A stretch of 34,060 bases of DNA from Altererythrobacter sp. (GTDB taxonomy: Bacteria > Pseudomonadota > Alphaproteobacteria > Sphingomonadales > Sphingomonadaceae). The notes beneath the pieces are model-generated. The model saw nothing but the letters and a program-made list of their open reading frames with translations. It made no database searches and was not told the origin of the DNA. The stretch is from contig JABDKI010000075.1 of the NCBI GenBank assembly GCA_013002295.1, positions 1-34,060 of the forward strand, read 5' to 3'. The translations under genes were made by a program, and so were the position numbers. Below are positions 8,564 to 17,802 of this stretch, one piece after another (within the stretch, counting starts at the first letter, position 1; every line of letters begins with the position of its first letter).

Positions 8564-8570
8564 CCGGGCT

Positions 8571-10802
8571 ATGACTGAAAAACCGACCGTATCTGAGTGG
8601 GAAGCGCTTGCCGACAAGGAAGTGAAGGGCCGCGACCTGAGTTGGGGAACGCCCGAAGGCTTCGACATAAAGCCGCTTTATACTGATGCCGACAGCGTTG
8701 ACCCTGGGCTTCCGGGATTCGCTCCGTTCACGCGCGGCGTCAAGGCTAGCATGTATGCGGGCCGTCCGTGGACGATCCGGCAGTATGCAGGCTTCTCGAC
8801 TGCAGAGGAATCGAACGCATTCTATCGCCGCAATCTGGCGGCAGGTCAGAAGGGGTTGTCGGTCGCGTTCGATCTGGCGACACACCGCGGCTATGATTCC
8901 GACCACCCGCGAGTTGTTGGCGATGTCGGCAAGGCGGGCGTTGCGATCGACACCGTCAAGGACATGGAAATCCTGTTCGATCAGATCCCGCTCGGCACCA
9001 TGAGCGTCAGCATGACGATGAACGGCGCTGTGATCCCGGTGTTGGCGTTCTACATCGTTGCAGGCGAGCGTCAGGGCGTCTCGCCCGAACAGCTTTCGGG
9101 CACGATCCAGAACGACATCCTGAAGGAATTCATGGTCCGGAATACTTACATCTATCCGCCTGAGCCGAGCATGCGGATTGTGTCGGACATCATCGGCTAC
9201 ACCTCCGCCAACATGCCGAAATTCAACAGCATTTCGATCTCCGGATATCACATGCATGAAGCCGGGGCGACCGCGGTGCAAGAGCTCGCCTTCACTATCG
9301 CTGACGGCAAGGAATATGTGCAGCGCGCGATGGCCGCAGGGCTGGATATTGATGCGTTTGCCGGGCGCCTTTCGTTCTTCTTCGGCATCGGCATGAACTT
9401 CTTCATGGAGATTGCGAAGCTACGCGCCGCGCGGACCCTGTGGTACAGGATAATGGATGGGTTGGGCGCGAAGCAGGAGCGTTCAAAGATGCTGCGCACC
9501 CATTGCCAGACGTCGGGCGTTTCGCTGCAAGAGCAAGACCCGTACAACAACGTCATCCGCACGACGGTGGAGGCGATGGCCGCGACGCTGGGCGGCACGC
9601 AAAGCCTGCACACAAACGCACTGGACGAGGCCATAGCGTTACCTACGGACTTCTCAGCGCGGATTGCTCGCAACACGCAGCTCGTTCTGCAGGAAGAAAG
9701 CGGCATCACAAACGTCGTCGATCCGCTTGGCGGGAGTTACTACATCGAAGCATTGACCGCGAAACTGGTTGAGGAAGCCGAAAGGGTGATTGTCGAAGTC
9801 GATGAGGCCGGCGGAATGACCGCTTATGTCGATACGGGTGCTCCAAAAGCTGCGATTGAACGCGCGGCTGCGGAAAAGCAGACCAGTGTGGATCGCGGCG
9901 ATACGGTGATCGTTGGCGTGAACAAATACCGTCTCGACAAGGAAGAGCATCTCGAGACGCTCGAAGTGGACAATAACAAAGTTCGTATCGGCCAGATCGA
10001 GCGCTTGAAGCAAGTGCGCGCGAACCGCGACGAAGCAGCCTGTCAGGCGGCGCTGAAGGCACTCGAGGAAGCGGCCGCCGCCACTCCAGGCGCAAATAGC
10101 GAGGCGTTGCGGACTGGGCGCGATGAGAATGGCATCCCGCTTCCGCCTTCGGTCATCGAAGAGTTGGAAAAGGCCGGCGATACCAATCTGTTGGCGCGTG
10201 CGGTCGAAGCTGCGAGGCATGATGCCACTCTTGGCGAGATTTCGGCGGCAATGGAGGCCGTGTTCGGCCGCCATGATGCGACACCACAGCCTGTGAGCGG
10301 CGTCTACAAAACCGCCTACGAATTTGATCAGCGTTGGGTGCAGGTGCTTGATGGGGTCGGAGCGGTCACCCGCAGGTTAGAGCGGAAACCGCGCATTATG
10401 GTCGCGAAGATGGGGCAGGACGGGCACGATCGCGGTGCCAATGTGATCGCGAGCGCTTTTGCCGACATGGGCTTTGAAGTCATATCAGGCCCACTGTTCC
10501 AGACCCCAAAGGAAGCCGCAGCCTTGGCGCTCCAGAAACAAGTTGATGTCGTGGGCGCAAGCTCGCTTGCGGCGGGTCACAAAACTCTGATCCCAGAATT
10601 GATCCAGCTGCTGCGCGATGCTGGCCGGCCCGATATCAAAGTGACTGCAGGCGGGGTGATTCCGCCACAAGATTATGAATTCCTGCGCGAAAAGGGCGTG
10701 CAGGGGATCTACGGACCTGGTTCGAATGTGATCGAATGCGCAGCCGATATCCTGACCCTGCTCGGCCACAATATGCCTCCACTGGATGAGGCTGCGGAGT
10801 AA
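8571..10802 (+). CDS. methylmalonyl-CoA mutase, adenosylcobalamin-dependent
   Basis: Converts (R)-methylmalonyl-CoA to succinyl-CoA by a radical mechanism, the last step of the propionyl-CoA pathway. The 743-aa protein is the single-chain type that carries both domains: the N-terminal substrate barrel (with [15 protein letters not shown] and [14 protein letters not shown]) and the C-terminal B12-binding domain, whose DGHDRG (D617, H619, G622) supplies the lower cobalt ligand. The length and intact motif indicate the catalytic subunit of a homodimer (scpA/mcm/mutA type) rather than the inactive small subunit. No MeaB/ArgK GTPase chaperone or cobalamin riboswitch is visible nearby. It starts 48 bases after the hydratase. 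Confidence 0.96.
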   Translation: MTEKPTVSEWEALADKEVKGRDLSWGTPEGFDIKPLYTDADSVDPGLPGFAPFTRGVKASMYAGRPWTIRQYAGFSTAEESNAFYRRNLAAGQKGLSVAFDLATHRGYDSDHPRVVGDVGKAGVAIDTVKDMEILFDQIPLGTMSVSMTMNGAVIPVLAFYIVAGERQGVSPEQLSGTIQNDILKEFMVRNTYIYPPEPSMRIVSDIIGYTSANMPKFNSISISGYHMHEAGATAVQELAFTIADGKEYVQRAMAAGLDIDAFAGRLSFFFGIGMNFFMEIAKLRAARTLWYRIMDGLGAKQERSKMLRTHCQTSGVSLQEQDPYNNVIRTTVEAMAATLGGTQSLHTNALDEAIALPTDFSARIARNTQLVLQEESGITNVVDPLGGSYYIEALTAKLVEEAERVIVEVDEAGGMTAYVDTGAPKAAIERAAAEKQTSVDRGDTVIVGVNKYRLDKEEHLETLEVDNNKVRIGQIERLKQVRANRDEAACQAALKALEEAAAATPGANSEALRTGRDENGIPLPPSVIEELEKAGDTNLLARAVEAARHDATLGEISAAMEAVFGRHDATPQPVSGVYKTAYEFDQRWVQVLDGVGAVTRRLERKPRIMVAKMGQDGHDRGANVIASAFADMGFEVISGPLFQTPKEAAALALQKQVDVVGASSLAAGHKTLIPELIQLLRDAGRPDIKVTAGGVIPPQDYEFLREKGVQGIYGPGSNVIECAADILTLLGHNMPPLDEAAE

Positions 10803-10912
10803 AGCCGCGCAATAAAATTATGCTTTAGGCGTGCGCAATTTACAAACAGGTCAATAAGGGCCTAGAGAGAACACATCGGGTCGCAAATCCCAAAAAGGGG
10901 GGCTGAAGGCAT

Positions 10913-11380
10913 ATGCGTAAAATTCTACTAACAGCAGCAGCTTTTGCACTGGCTACCACGATGGGGGCTGGTGCTGCACCTGCTCTCGCAGATGGCCACA
11001 GTGCGGATAAACCGGAACAGCTCAAGCAAGACTGGTACCGGGTAAATCTTGTCCGTTTCAAGGAGGGCAAGCAAGGCCGCGCGCAAGAAATCATCGCTAT
11101 GTTTGAAAAGACAGATGAAGCCGTCGGTCGCGATGGTCCGGTCATGGTCCACATGAATACGGGTAAGTGGCACATGATGGTTTTCTTCAAAATGGATCAT
11201 GGCATCGAACAGCTGGGCTACGCTTCCGCTGCCGATGGCGGCGCATGGGCGGCTGCCTTTAACGAGTTGGCTGGCGGCGAGGAAGAAGCGGACAAGATCT
11301 GGCAGGAGTACACTTCTCTTATTGCAGAGCGCGAACGCCACATCGGTCACATTCATCCGGATGAGGATGAAGAGGGCTAA
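10913..11380 (+). CDS. exported protein of unknown function between mutase and pccA
   Basis: 155-aa protein that I do not recognise. The start is typical of a Sec signal peptide (MRKILLTAAAFALA, cleavage probably after PALA at about residue 26), so the mature ~129 aa is periplasmic. GAAGG lies just before the ATG. The mature part starts with a charged segment, then the pattern YRVNLVRFKEG and WHMMVFFKM, which look like edge strands of a small alpha/beta fold, and ends in an acidic and His-containing tail (HIGHIHPDEDEEG). No cysteines remain after cleavage. It is flanked by pathway genes on the same strand but has its own 110-base upstream gap, so it may be separately expressed. Confidence 0.8.
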   Translation: MRKILLTAAAFALATTMGAGAAPALADGHSADKPEQLKQDWYRVNLVRFKEGKQGRAQEIIAMFEKTDEAVGRDGPVMVHMNTGKWHMMVFFKMDHGIEQLGYASAADGGAWAAAFNELAGGEEEADKIWQEYTSLIAERERHIGHIHPDEDEEG

Positions 11381-11470
11381 TCGCAGACGGACTAGCTGAA
11401 ACGCTGGCTTGATACGGGCCTCTGGGCGCGGCATAGGCGTAACACGCAGATGCCACATCCGGAGGCCCGT

Positions 11471-13492
11471 TTGTTTTCCAAGATCCTGATTGCCAATCGC
11501 GGTGAAATCGCTTGCCGTGTTATCAAGACCGCCCGCCGCATGGGTATCCAGACTGTAGCAGTCTATTCCGATGCTGATGCGCGCGCGCCCTTCGTCAAGA
11601 TGGCAGACGAAGCCGTGCATATCGGCACGCCACCCGCCGCTGAAAGCTATCTGATCGCGGACAAGATCATCGAGGCGTGCAAGCAGACCGGCGCAGAGGC
11701 CGTGCACCCAGGCTATGGCTTCCTGTCCGAGCGTGCGAGCTTCGTAGAGGCTCTCGCCGCCGAAAACATTGCGTTCATCGGCCCGCCTGCGAATGCGATC
11801 GCGGCGATGGGTGACAAGATCGAATCCAAGAAACTAGCCAAGGAAGCCGGCGTCAATGTGGTGCCCGGCTTTGTCGGCGAAATCCGCGACACCGAACACG
11901 CGGTCGAGATCAGCAATGACATCGGCTATCCGGTGATGATGAAGGCCAGCGCGGGCGGCGGCGGCAAAGGTATGCGGCTTGCCTATAGCGAAAAGGATGT
12001 GCGCGAAGGCTTCGAAGCGACCAAGCGAGAAGGGCTGAACTCCTTCGGCGATGATCGTGTTTTCATCGAGAAATTTATCGAAGACCCGCGCCACATCGAA
12101 ATCCAGATTCTGGGCGATAAGCATGGCAATGTGCTTTATCTGAACGAGCGCGAATGCAGTATTCAACGTCGCCACCAGAAGGTGGTAGAAGAGGCGCCAT
12201 CGCCATTTGTCACGCCCAAAATGCGCAAGGCGATGGGCGAGCAATGTGTCGCGCTGTCCAAGGCAGTGGATTACCATTCCGCAGGCACCGTCGAGTTGAT
12301 CGTTAGCGGCGCGGACACCACTGGCGAGAGCTTCTACTTCCTCGAAATGAACACCCGCCTTCAGGTGGAGCATCCCGTCACCGAAGCGATCACCGGCATC
12401 GATCTGGTCGAACAGATGATCCGCGTGGCTGCTGGCGAAAAGTTGGCCATGGCGCAGGACGATATCGGCATCGATGGCTGGGCAATTGAGAACCGCGTCT
12501 ATGCCGAAGATCCCTATCGCGGCTTCCTGCCTTCCACGGGCCGCTTGATCGAATATCAACCGCCGCTTGAAGGCTGGACCGACGATGGCAGCGCCAATGG
12601 CCGCCGCGGCGTTGATGGCGTGCGCGTGGATGACGGCGTTTATGAAGGCGGCGAGGTTAGCATGTTCTATGACCCGATGATCGCCAAGCTGATCACCTGG
12701 GGCGAGACACGCGATGAGGCGGCGGATTTGCAAATCCAGGCGCTCGATGCCTTTCGCATCAAGGGGTTGGGGCACAATGTCGATTTCCTTAGCGCCATCA
12801 TGCAACATCACAGGTTCCGTTCGGGCGAACTGACCACTGGCTTTATCGCAGAGGAATATCCGGACGGTTTTGAAGGCGCCGCAACGTCTGCGGAATTGCT
12901 GCGCGGATTGGCGGCAATCGGCGGCGTAATCGCAACCATCGATGCTGACCGCGCGCGGCGCATTGACCAGCAACTTGACGGCGCCCTTTATGCACCGGGC
13001 GATTGGGCGGTGAAGATCGGTGACACAGAATACGCCGTTATGCTGGAAGAGGATTCGATCACCGTCGATGGTGAGCCGGTCGAACTCAGCTTCGACTATA
13101 CACCGGGCGAGAAGATCGTGGACGTCGAACTGGGTGACGAAGCGCTGACGATCCAGCTTGCCCGCAATCACACCGGATATGCCATCACAACGCGCGGCGC
13201 GACGCATATTCTGCGCGTGCTACCAGCGCGAATTGCGCATCTGGCGGGCCATATGATCGAGAAAGAGCCGCCTGATCTTTCCAAGCTGCTCATCTGCCCA
13301 ATGCCGGGACTGCTGATGAAGCTGCATGTCCAGGAAGGCGAAGAAGTTCAACCCGGACAGCCGCTGGCTACTGTTGAAGCGATGAAGATGGAAAACATCC
13401 TGCGCGCGGAGAAACAGGCGGTTGTTACCAAGATCAACGCGGGCGAGGGCGAGAGCCTGGCGGTGGATGCGATCATTCTGGAACTCGAATAG
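11471..13492 (+). CDS. pccA: propionyl-CoA carboxylase alpha subunit (biotin carboxylase + BCCP)
   Basis: Biotin-containing subunit of propionyl-CoA carboxylase. The biotin carboxylase domain covers about residues 1-450 (KILIANRGEIA, the glycine-rich ATP loop SAGGGGKGM, EMNTRLQVEHPVTE), followed by the linker domain that contacts PccB, and a C-terminal biotinyl domain with EAMKMEN, in which K639 should be biotinylated. I chose the TTG at 11471, because GGAGG lies exactly five bases before it and the product then begins FSKILIANRGE like its homologues. An ATG at 11450 would add seven residues without a ribosome binding site. A promoter-like TTGATA/TAGGCG pair is seen at 11410-11440. It ends 8 bases from the convergent next gene. 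Confidence 0.95.
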   Translation: MFSKILIANRGEIACRVIKTARRMGIQTVAVYSDADARAPFVKMADEAVHIGTPPAAESYLIADKIIEACKQTGAEAVHPGYGFLSERASFVEALAAENIAFIGPPANAIAAMGDKIESKKLAKEAGVNVVPGFVGEIRDTEHAVEISNDIGYPVMMKASAGGGGKGMRLAYSEKDVREGFEATKREGLNSFGDDRVFIEKFIEDPRHIEIQILGDKHGNVLYLNERECSIQRRHQKVVEEAPSPFVTPKMRKAMGEQCVALSKAVDYHSAGTVELIVSGADTTGESFYFLEMNTRLQVEHPVTEAITGIDLVEQMIRVAAGEKLAMAQDDIGIDGWAIENRVYAEDPYRGFLPSTGRLIEYQPPLEGWTDDGSANGRRGVDGVRVDDGVYEGGEVSMFYDPMIAKLITWGETRDEAADLQIQALDAFRIKGLGHNVDFLSAIMQHHRFRSGELTTGFIAEEYPDGFEGAATSAELLRGLAAIGGVIATIDADRARRIDQQLDGALYAPGDWAVKIGDTEYAVMLEEDSITVDGEPVELSFDYTPGEKIVDVELGDEALTIQLARNHTGYAITTRGATHILRVLPARIAHLAGHMIEKEPPDLSKLLICPMPGLLMKLHVQEGEEVQPGQPLATVEAMKMENILRAEKQAVVTKINAGEGESLAVDAIILELE

Positions 13493-13500
13493 CGCGGCTT

Positions 13501-13935
13501 CTATTCTACGTCTTTAAAGTCGACCTGAGAGATGATACACCCGTTACCGGTCTCTGCTACCCTGAAATTCCAAACTGTCAGGAACCGCTCATGCTGGCAG
13601 ACATAAGTTAGTTTTACGAACATTGAACCTACATGGTCTCGTTTCGCCAGTTCACACTGCTCGATTGGCCCATAGATTTCCATGATCGTGGTGATCTGGC
13701 CGACCAAAACGGGCAATTGGCCCCTGACCTGATCCAACATTGGATTTTCGCTAAAGGCTCTATCGATAGCTTGCCGGGCCTGTCCTGCTTTGAGGCTATC
13801 GAGTACAGGTTGTACTGTATTCGCCGCAGTCGCATAGTCAGCCTCGGTCGGGCGGGACATTGTTCCAGACCCATTTGCTAATGCTGGGGCGCTCGCAAGC
13901 AAGGCGAATAGGGGAATGGCCAATAGTGGGCGCAA
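13501..13935 (-). CDS. small exported protein of unknown function
   Basis: 144-aa protein with a Sec signal peptide (MRPLLAIPLFALLASAPALA, cleavage around residue 20). The mature part is mostly helical at first (ADYATAANTVQPVLDSL) and ends with strands containing three cysteines (QCELAK, VCQHE, GCIISQ), of which two may pair in the periplasm. I do not recognise the family. The start is a TTG at 13935, supported by AAAGGAG seven bases upstream. It is convergent with pccA, separated by 8 bases, with no obvious terminator between. Confidence 0.75.
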   Translation of the reverse strand: MRPLLAIPLFALLASAPALANGSGTMSRPTEADYATAANTVQPVLDSLKAGQARQAIDRAFSENPMLDQVRGQLPVLVGQITTIMEIYGPIEQCELAKRDHVGSMFVKLTYVCQHERFLTVWNFRVAETGNGCIISQVDFKDVE

Positions 13936-14019
13936 TGTTTGTCTCCTTTAGACATCCGTAAAAGACATGCTTTTGTGAATAATGTCCCAACAAACCAATG
14001 GTTTAGAAAGAGGGCGGCG

Positions 14020-14487
14020 CTATTCTTCGGGCTGGAGATCCAAGTGATAGCACTGGTTGTGCGGACCGTTCGCGTAGTCAGCAAACGCCTCACCCGGCAC
14101 AAATCCGTTTTTGAGATAGAGTCTTATCGCCGGTTTGAAGTCGTCGCTGGTGCCTGTTTCAAGGCTGATCCGTGCAACGCCCTCAGTTCTTGCGGTTTCC
14201 AGGATCAGGCTCAGAACGGCTTGAGCTGCGCCTTTACCCAGATGGTCTGCATGGGTGCGCATAGACTTGATTTCGGCTTCGGTATCCGACAGTCGATTGA
14301 GCGCGCCCACCGCCATCAGCGTGTTGTCCTCCCAAGCCCCGAACAGGGAAATCGTCGGGCCTGAGAGACCGGTTAAGTCGAGCGCGAAAGATGTACCGGG
14401 AGGCGAAATTTCATACATATTGCTTTGATGCGCTTCGAGCAGGTCGCAAACTTGGTCATCCGCCAAGGAAGTCTTGCCTACCCGCAT
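14020..14487 (-). CDS. GNAT-family N-acetyltransferase
   Basis: 155-aa GNAT acetyltransferase that transfers acetyl from acetyl-CoA to an amine. Motif A is seen in SMRTHADHLGKGAAQAVL, with the acetyl-CoA pyrophosphate loop, followed by LETGTSDDFKPAIRLYLKNGF, the usual motif B. Substrate unknown. The start at 14487 (MRVGKTSL) has GGAGA seven bases upstream, located within the end of the cyclase gene; only 2 bases separate the genes. It is the third gene of a transporter-cyclase-acetyltransferase operon. Confidence 0.85.
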   Translation of the reverse strand: MRVGKTSLADDQVCDLLEAHQSNMYEISPPGTSFALDLTGLSGPTISLFGAWEDNTLMAVGALNRLSDTEAEIKSMRTHADHLGKGAAQAVLSLILETARTEGVARISLETGTSDDFKPAIRLYLKNGFVPGEAFADYANGPHNQCYHLDLQPEE

Positions 14488-14489
14488 AG

Positions 14490-15260
14490 TTAATTCTCCA
14501 TGATTGCAACCGCTCTGATCCATCCTGCGCTGGCGCGTTCGATCTTCACGGGGAAGCAACTGAAAGTAAAGCCGAAATCGGGCAGTTCGGTCAGATTCGT
14601 CAGCTTTTCGATCTGGTAGTAGGGGCGGATTCGCCCGGCCTTATGCCCTTCCCATATGATCGATGGATCCTTGGTCTCGGCCCATCGCTTCGCGGTATAG
14701 CTGAAGGGGGCGTCCCAGCTCCACGCATCGGTGCCGACGACTTCCACGCCGCGTTCCGTCAGCCACAAGGTTGCCTCTGCACCAAGTCCCACACCTTGAT
14801 CAGTGAAATTGTCAGTGCCGTACTCAGCGCCCGACTGGATCAGCACGATGTCGAGCGGCTGCAGCTCGTAGCCGATGTTGTGGAATGCCTGTTCCAGCTC
14901 TGCCGCGCTCACGACATGACCTTGCGGCAAGTGACTGAAATCGAGCCTCACGCCGGGCCGGAAGAATCGGTCCAGCGGCGCCTCATCAATACTCGGGGCA
15001 GGGCGCCCGCCATCATCTGTGGTTGAATGGTAATGCCACGGCGCATCCATATGCGTGCCATTGTGCGTGGACAGCTCAAGGAATTCGACTGCCCATCCCT
15101 CACCGTCGGGCAAATCATCCTTTTCCAGGCCCGGAAAGAACATCGCGATCTGCTCCCACGTGTTCTCGTGGGTCATGTAGGTGACCTTGGGACGCATCAC
15201 CTCCGGATCGGAAATCACGTCATTCGTGATAGGGATCGAGAGATCGATGAAACGGGTCAT
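14490..15260 (-). CDS. cyclase-family metal-dependent hydrolase
   Basis: 256-aa protein of the cyclase/kynurenine formamidase-like family. The family motif HxGTHxDxPxH is intact: H66, G68-T-H70, D72 and H76 (HNGTHMDAPWH), which bind a divalent metal. Members hydrolyse amide or formyl bonds (N-formylkynurenine, isatin and similar cyclic amides). The protein is longer than KynB and carries an insertion rich in tryptophan (DAWSWDAP, RWAETKD), so the substrate is likely different. The start at 15260 overlaps the transporter stop (ATGA), pointing to translational coupling with a peptide importer. Confidence 0.85.
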   Translation of the reverse strand: MTRFIDLSIPITNDVISDPEVMRPKVTYMTHENTWEQIAMFFPGLEKDDLPDGEGWAVEFLELSTHNGTHMDAPWHYHSTTDDGGRPAPSIDEAPLDRFFRPGVRLDFSHLPQGHVVSAAELEQAFHNIGYELQPLDIVLIQSGAEYGTDNFTDQGVGLGAEATLWLTERGVEVVGTDAWSWDAPFSYTAKRWAETKDPSIIWEGHKAGRIRPYYQIEKLTNLTELPDFGFTFSCFPVKIERASAGWIRAVAIMEN

Positions 15261-16657
15261 GATAACGCGACATCCTCTGGCTCTGCGCTGTGCATCAGGC
15301 GAGGCGCCAACAGCAGTTTGAAGAGTACGAAGACCACGCCGGCGGCTGCGGCAAATCCCATGTGGATCAGCCAGAACTGCGTCACCGGCATAGTTTCGAA
15401 CCAACCACCGACATAGCCCACCATCGAATTGCCGGCGAAGAATGCCAGGAAGTAAAGCCCGATCACCGTTCCGGATATCTGTTTGGGCGCGAGCCGCGCA
15501 AACAGCGCAAGGCTGACGGGTAACATATGCGCAAAGCCAATCGAGTTCACGATGTGGAACATGACCGGCCAGAACAGGCCGATCTTCTCGCCCGCAGGTG
15601 TCGTTGCGGCGGCCATATAAAGGCAGGCCATGCCGCCGATCGAGAAAACTGATCCGATGATGATTTTGGAGAGTTCATCGGGCTCCTGCCATTTCGTTTT
15701 CCACCAACGGTAAAAGGCGGCAACACCGGCGAGGAAGCTGACAGATACGACAGCATCGAGCGTAATAAGCCAAGTCGTAGGAAGCTTCTCGTCACCCCAG
15801 TAAAGCGCAAATTGCTGGTCTCCCCACACCAGATAGGCGTTGAATATCTGGTTGTTGGGAACGATTGCGACGGCCAGAACAGGGATCAACAGCAGCAGTG
15901 CAATGGTGGCGAGCCAGTCCTTGCGGGACATCGGATCCCGCGCTGCCTTTGCCGTCTTCGCTGCGACGTCGAAATGCTCTTTGGGCAAATACTTCTGACC
16001 TGCGACATAGATCACAAGGCCGATCAGCATGCCGACACCCGCCGCGCCAAACCCCCAATGCCAACCCATGGTTTCACCCAGCGTGCCAACCACCAGCGGG
16101 CTCGCAATCACGCCTGCATTGATGCCCAGATAGAAGATCTGGAAGGCATCGGCGCGGCGCAGGTCTTCTGGCCTATAGAGGCTGCCCACCTGACTGGAGA
16201 TATTTCCTTTGAACATTCCGGAACCAAGGATCAGGCACAGGAGCGCAAACAGGAAAGTGACGTTGAACGCCATCAGGAAGTGACCCAGCGCCATGGTGAT
16301 CGCGCCGAGCAGCACCGTGCGCCGTTTGCCCAGAACTCGGTCAGCCAGCAACCCGCCAAAAATGGGCGTCAGATACACCGTCGCGGCATAGGTGCCGAAG
16401 ATTGCGCTAGCGAAGGCTTGTCCTTCCAGGCCGCCATAGAGCGCGCGTAACTGCTCGATGCCTGCAACTTGCTCGACATTGCCCGGCAAGAGCAGAAAAT
16501 TGACCATGTAGAGCACCAACAGTGCCTGCATGCCGTAAAAGCTGAAACGCTCCCACGCTTCAGTAAACGCGAGATAGCCAAGCCCCTTTGGGTGGCCGAG
16601 AAAGCTTTTATCTTCCCAATCGAAATCAAGCTCTGGTGTGGCTTCGGAAACGGTCAT
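15257..16657 (-). CDS. POT/PTR2-family proton-coupled oligopeptide transporter
   Basis: 466-aa inner-membrane protein with about 12 or more hydrophobic helices. The signature EAWERFSFYGMQALL near residues 29-43 corresponds to the ExxERF(Y) motif of proton-dependent peptide transporters, and FQIFYLGINAGVIASPL matches the second family signature FYxxINxGSL. Such proteins import di- and tripeptides or peptide-like compounds with protons. GAGGGGAG lies before the ATG. It is the first gene of the three-gene operon, ending in a 4-base ATGA overlap with the cyclase. Confidence 0.92.
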   Translation of the reverse strand: MTVSEATPELDFDWEDKSFLGHPKGLGYLAFTEAWERFSFYGMQALLVLYMVNFLLLPGNVEQVAGIEQLRALYGGLEGQAFASAIFGTYAATVYLTPIFGGLLADRVLGKRRTVLLGAITMALGHFLMAFNVTFLFALLCLILGSGMFKGNISSQVGSLYRPEDLRRADAFQIFYLGINAGVIASPLVVGTLGETMGWHWGFGAAGVGMLIGLVIYVAGQKYLPKEHFDVAAKTAKAARDPMSRKDWLATIALLLLIPVLAVAIVPNNQIFNAYLVWGDQQFALYWGDEKLPTTWLITLDAVVSVSFLAGVAAFYRWWKTKWQEPDELSKIIIGSVFSIGGMACLYMAAATTPAGEKIGLFWPVMFHIVNSIGFAHMLPVSLALFARLAPKQISGTVIGLYFLAFFAGNSMVGYVGGWFETMPVTQFWLIHMGFAAAAGVVFVLFKLLLAPRLMHSAEPEDVALS

Positions 16658-16698
16658 GCAGAACTCCCCTCATGTCTGCCTTTATCGCCGATCTAGCC

Positions 16699-17802
16699 TC
16701 ATTGAAGCTGCTCGTCGAGGAAGCTTGCAACGTCATCCAGAGCTACGTCTTTGGCCAGATATGCCGCGCCTATGCTGCGCAGTAAAATGAACGGCAAAGT
16801 GCCGGATTCCATCTTTTTGTCGTGCAACATATGGTCCGCCAATTTGCGGCCATCGCAATCAAGCCCAAGCTGTGAAATCTCGGATGGCAGGCCGGATGCC
16901 GCGATAGCGCGGGCAACCAATGCGGCGTCTTCATCGCTGACTAGTCCGCGCCGCGCCGAATAGCGGGCGGCGAGTACCATGCCGAGGGCAACGCCTTCGC
17001 CATGCAGGAGCTTGTCCGAAAATCCGGTCTCGGCTTCGAGCGCATGACCGAAGGTGTGACCCAGATTTAGTAACGCCCGCGCGCCGCTGGTCTCGCGCTC
17101 ATCCTCCGCGACAATCCGCGCCTTGGCCGCGACGCTGGTGGAAATCGCATGGACAAGTGCATCTGGATCGCGTGCGACTACTTTTTGGCCGTTTTCGGCG
17201 AGCCAATCGAAAAACTCGCGATCACCCAGAATGCCGTATTTGATCACTTCGGCATAGCCTGCGCGCATCTCTCGATCCGGCAATGTGTCGAGTGTGGCCG
17301 GGTCGATCAGGACGAGCGCGGGCTGATGGAACGCTCCGATCAGGTTTTTGCCTGCCGCAGTGTTAATAGCGGTCTTTCCACCAACGCCCGAATCCACTTG
17401 GGCGAGCAAGGTGGTGGGGATTTGCACGAAGCCGCAGCCACGCTTCAGAATTGCGCAGGCAAATCCGGTCAGATCGCCTACTACACCGCCGCCCAAAGCA
17501 AATACATGATCGCCACGCTCGACGCCTTGCGCAAGCAGCCAGTCGGTCAGTTCCTGCAAGCCTTGCCAGCTCTTGGAGGCTTCTCCGGATGCGACCTCAA
17601 ACCACGCAGCCTTGCGGCCAGCCGCAGCCAAGGCAGCTTCAAGACGTTCGCCATGATGCGCTTTCGCATTTGCATCGGCGACAATCGGTACAATGTCTTT
17701 GCGCAAGAATGCTGAAGCAACATTCGCGACATCGTCGCGCAAGCCGTGCTCAACCAGTACATTATAGCTTCGACCAGCAAGTTGGACCGGGATCACAGCC
17801 AT
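16699..17802 (-). CDS. aroB: 3-dehydroquinate synthase
   Basis: Second enzyme of the shikimate pathway; converts DAHP to 3-dehydroquinate with NAD and a metal ion. The 367-aa length is normal. Visible motifs include GGGVVGDLTGFAC for NAD, the PTTLLAQVDSGVGGKTAIN stretch, and the metal-binding histidines in LNLGHTFGHALE and LLHGEGVALGM. Its start lies inside the 3' end of aroK (10-base overlap), so the two genes are co-translated. Confidence 0.96.
   Translation of the reverse strand: MAVIPVQLAGRSYNVLVEHGLRDDVANVASAFLRKDIVPIVADANAKAHHGERLEAALAAAGRKAAWFEVASGEASKSWQGLQELTDWLLAQGVERGDHVFALGGGVVGDLTGFACAILKRGCGFVQIPTTLLAQVDSGVGGKTAINTAAGKNLIGAFHQPALVLIDPATLDTLPDREMRAGYAEVIKYGILGDREFFDWLAENGQKVVARDPDALVHAISTSVAAKARIVAEDERETSGARALLNLGHTFGHALEAETGFSDKLLHGEGVALGMVLAARYSARRGLVSDEDAALVARAIAASGLPSEISQLGLDCDGRKLADHMLHDKKMESGTLPFILLRSIGAAYLAKDVALDDVASFLDEQLQ

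Noticed and set aside
8523-8570. Cobalamin riboswitch before the mutase
   Set aside because: Only 48 bases separate the genes, far too short for the element.
11834-13207. 457-codon minus-strand open frame opposite pccA
   Set aside because: Same reason: it mirrors a strongly conserved gene and has no recognisable domain.
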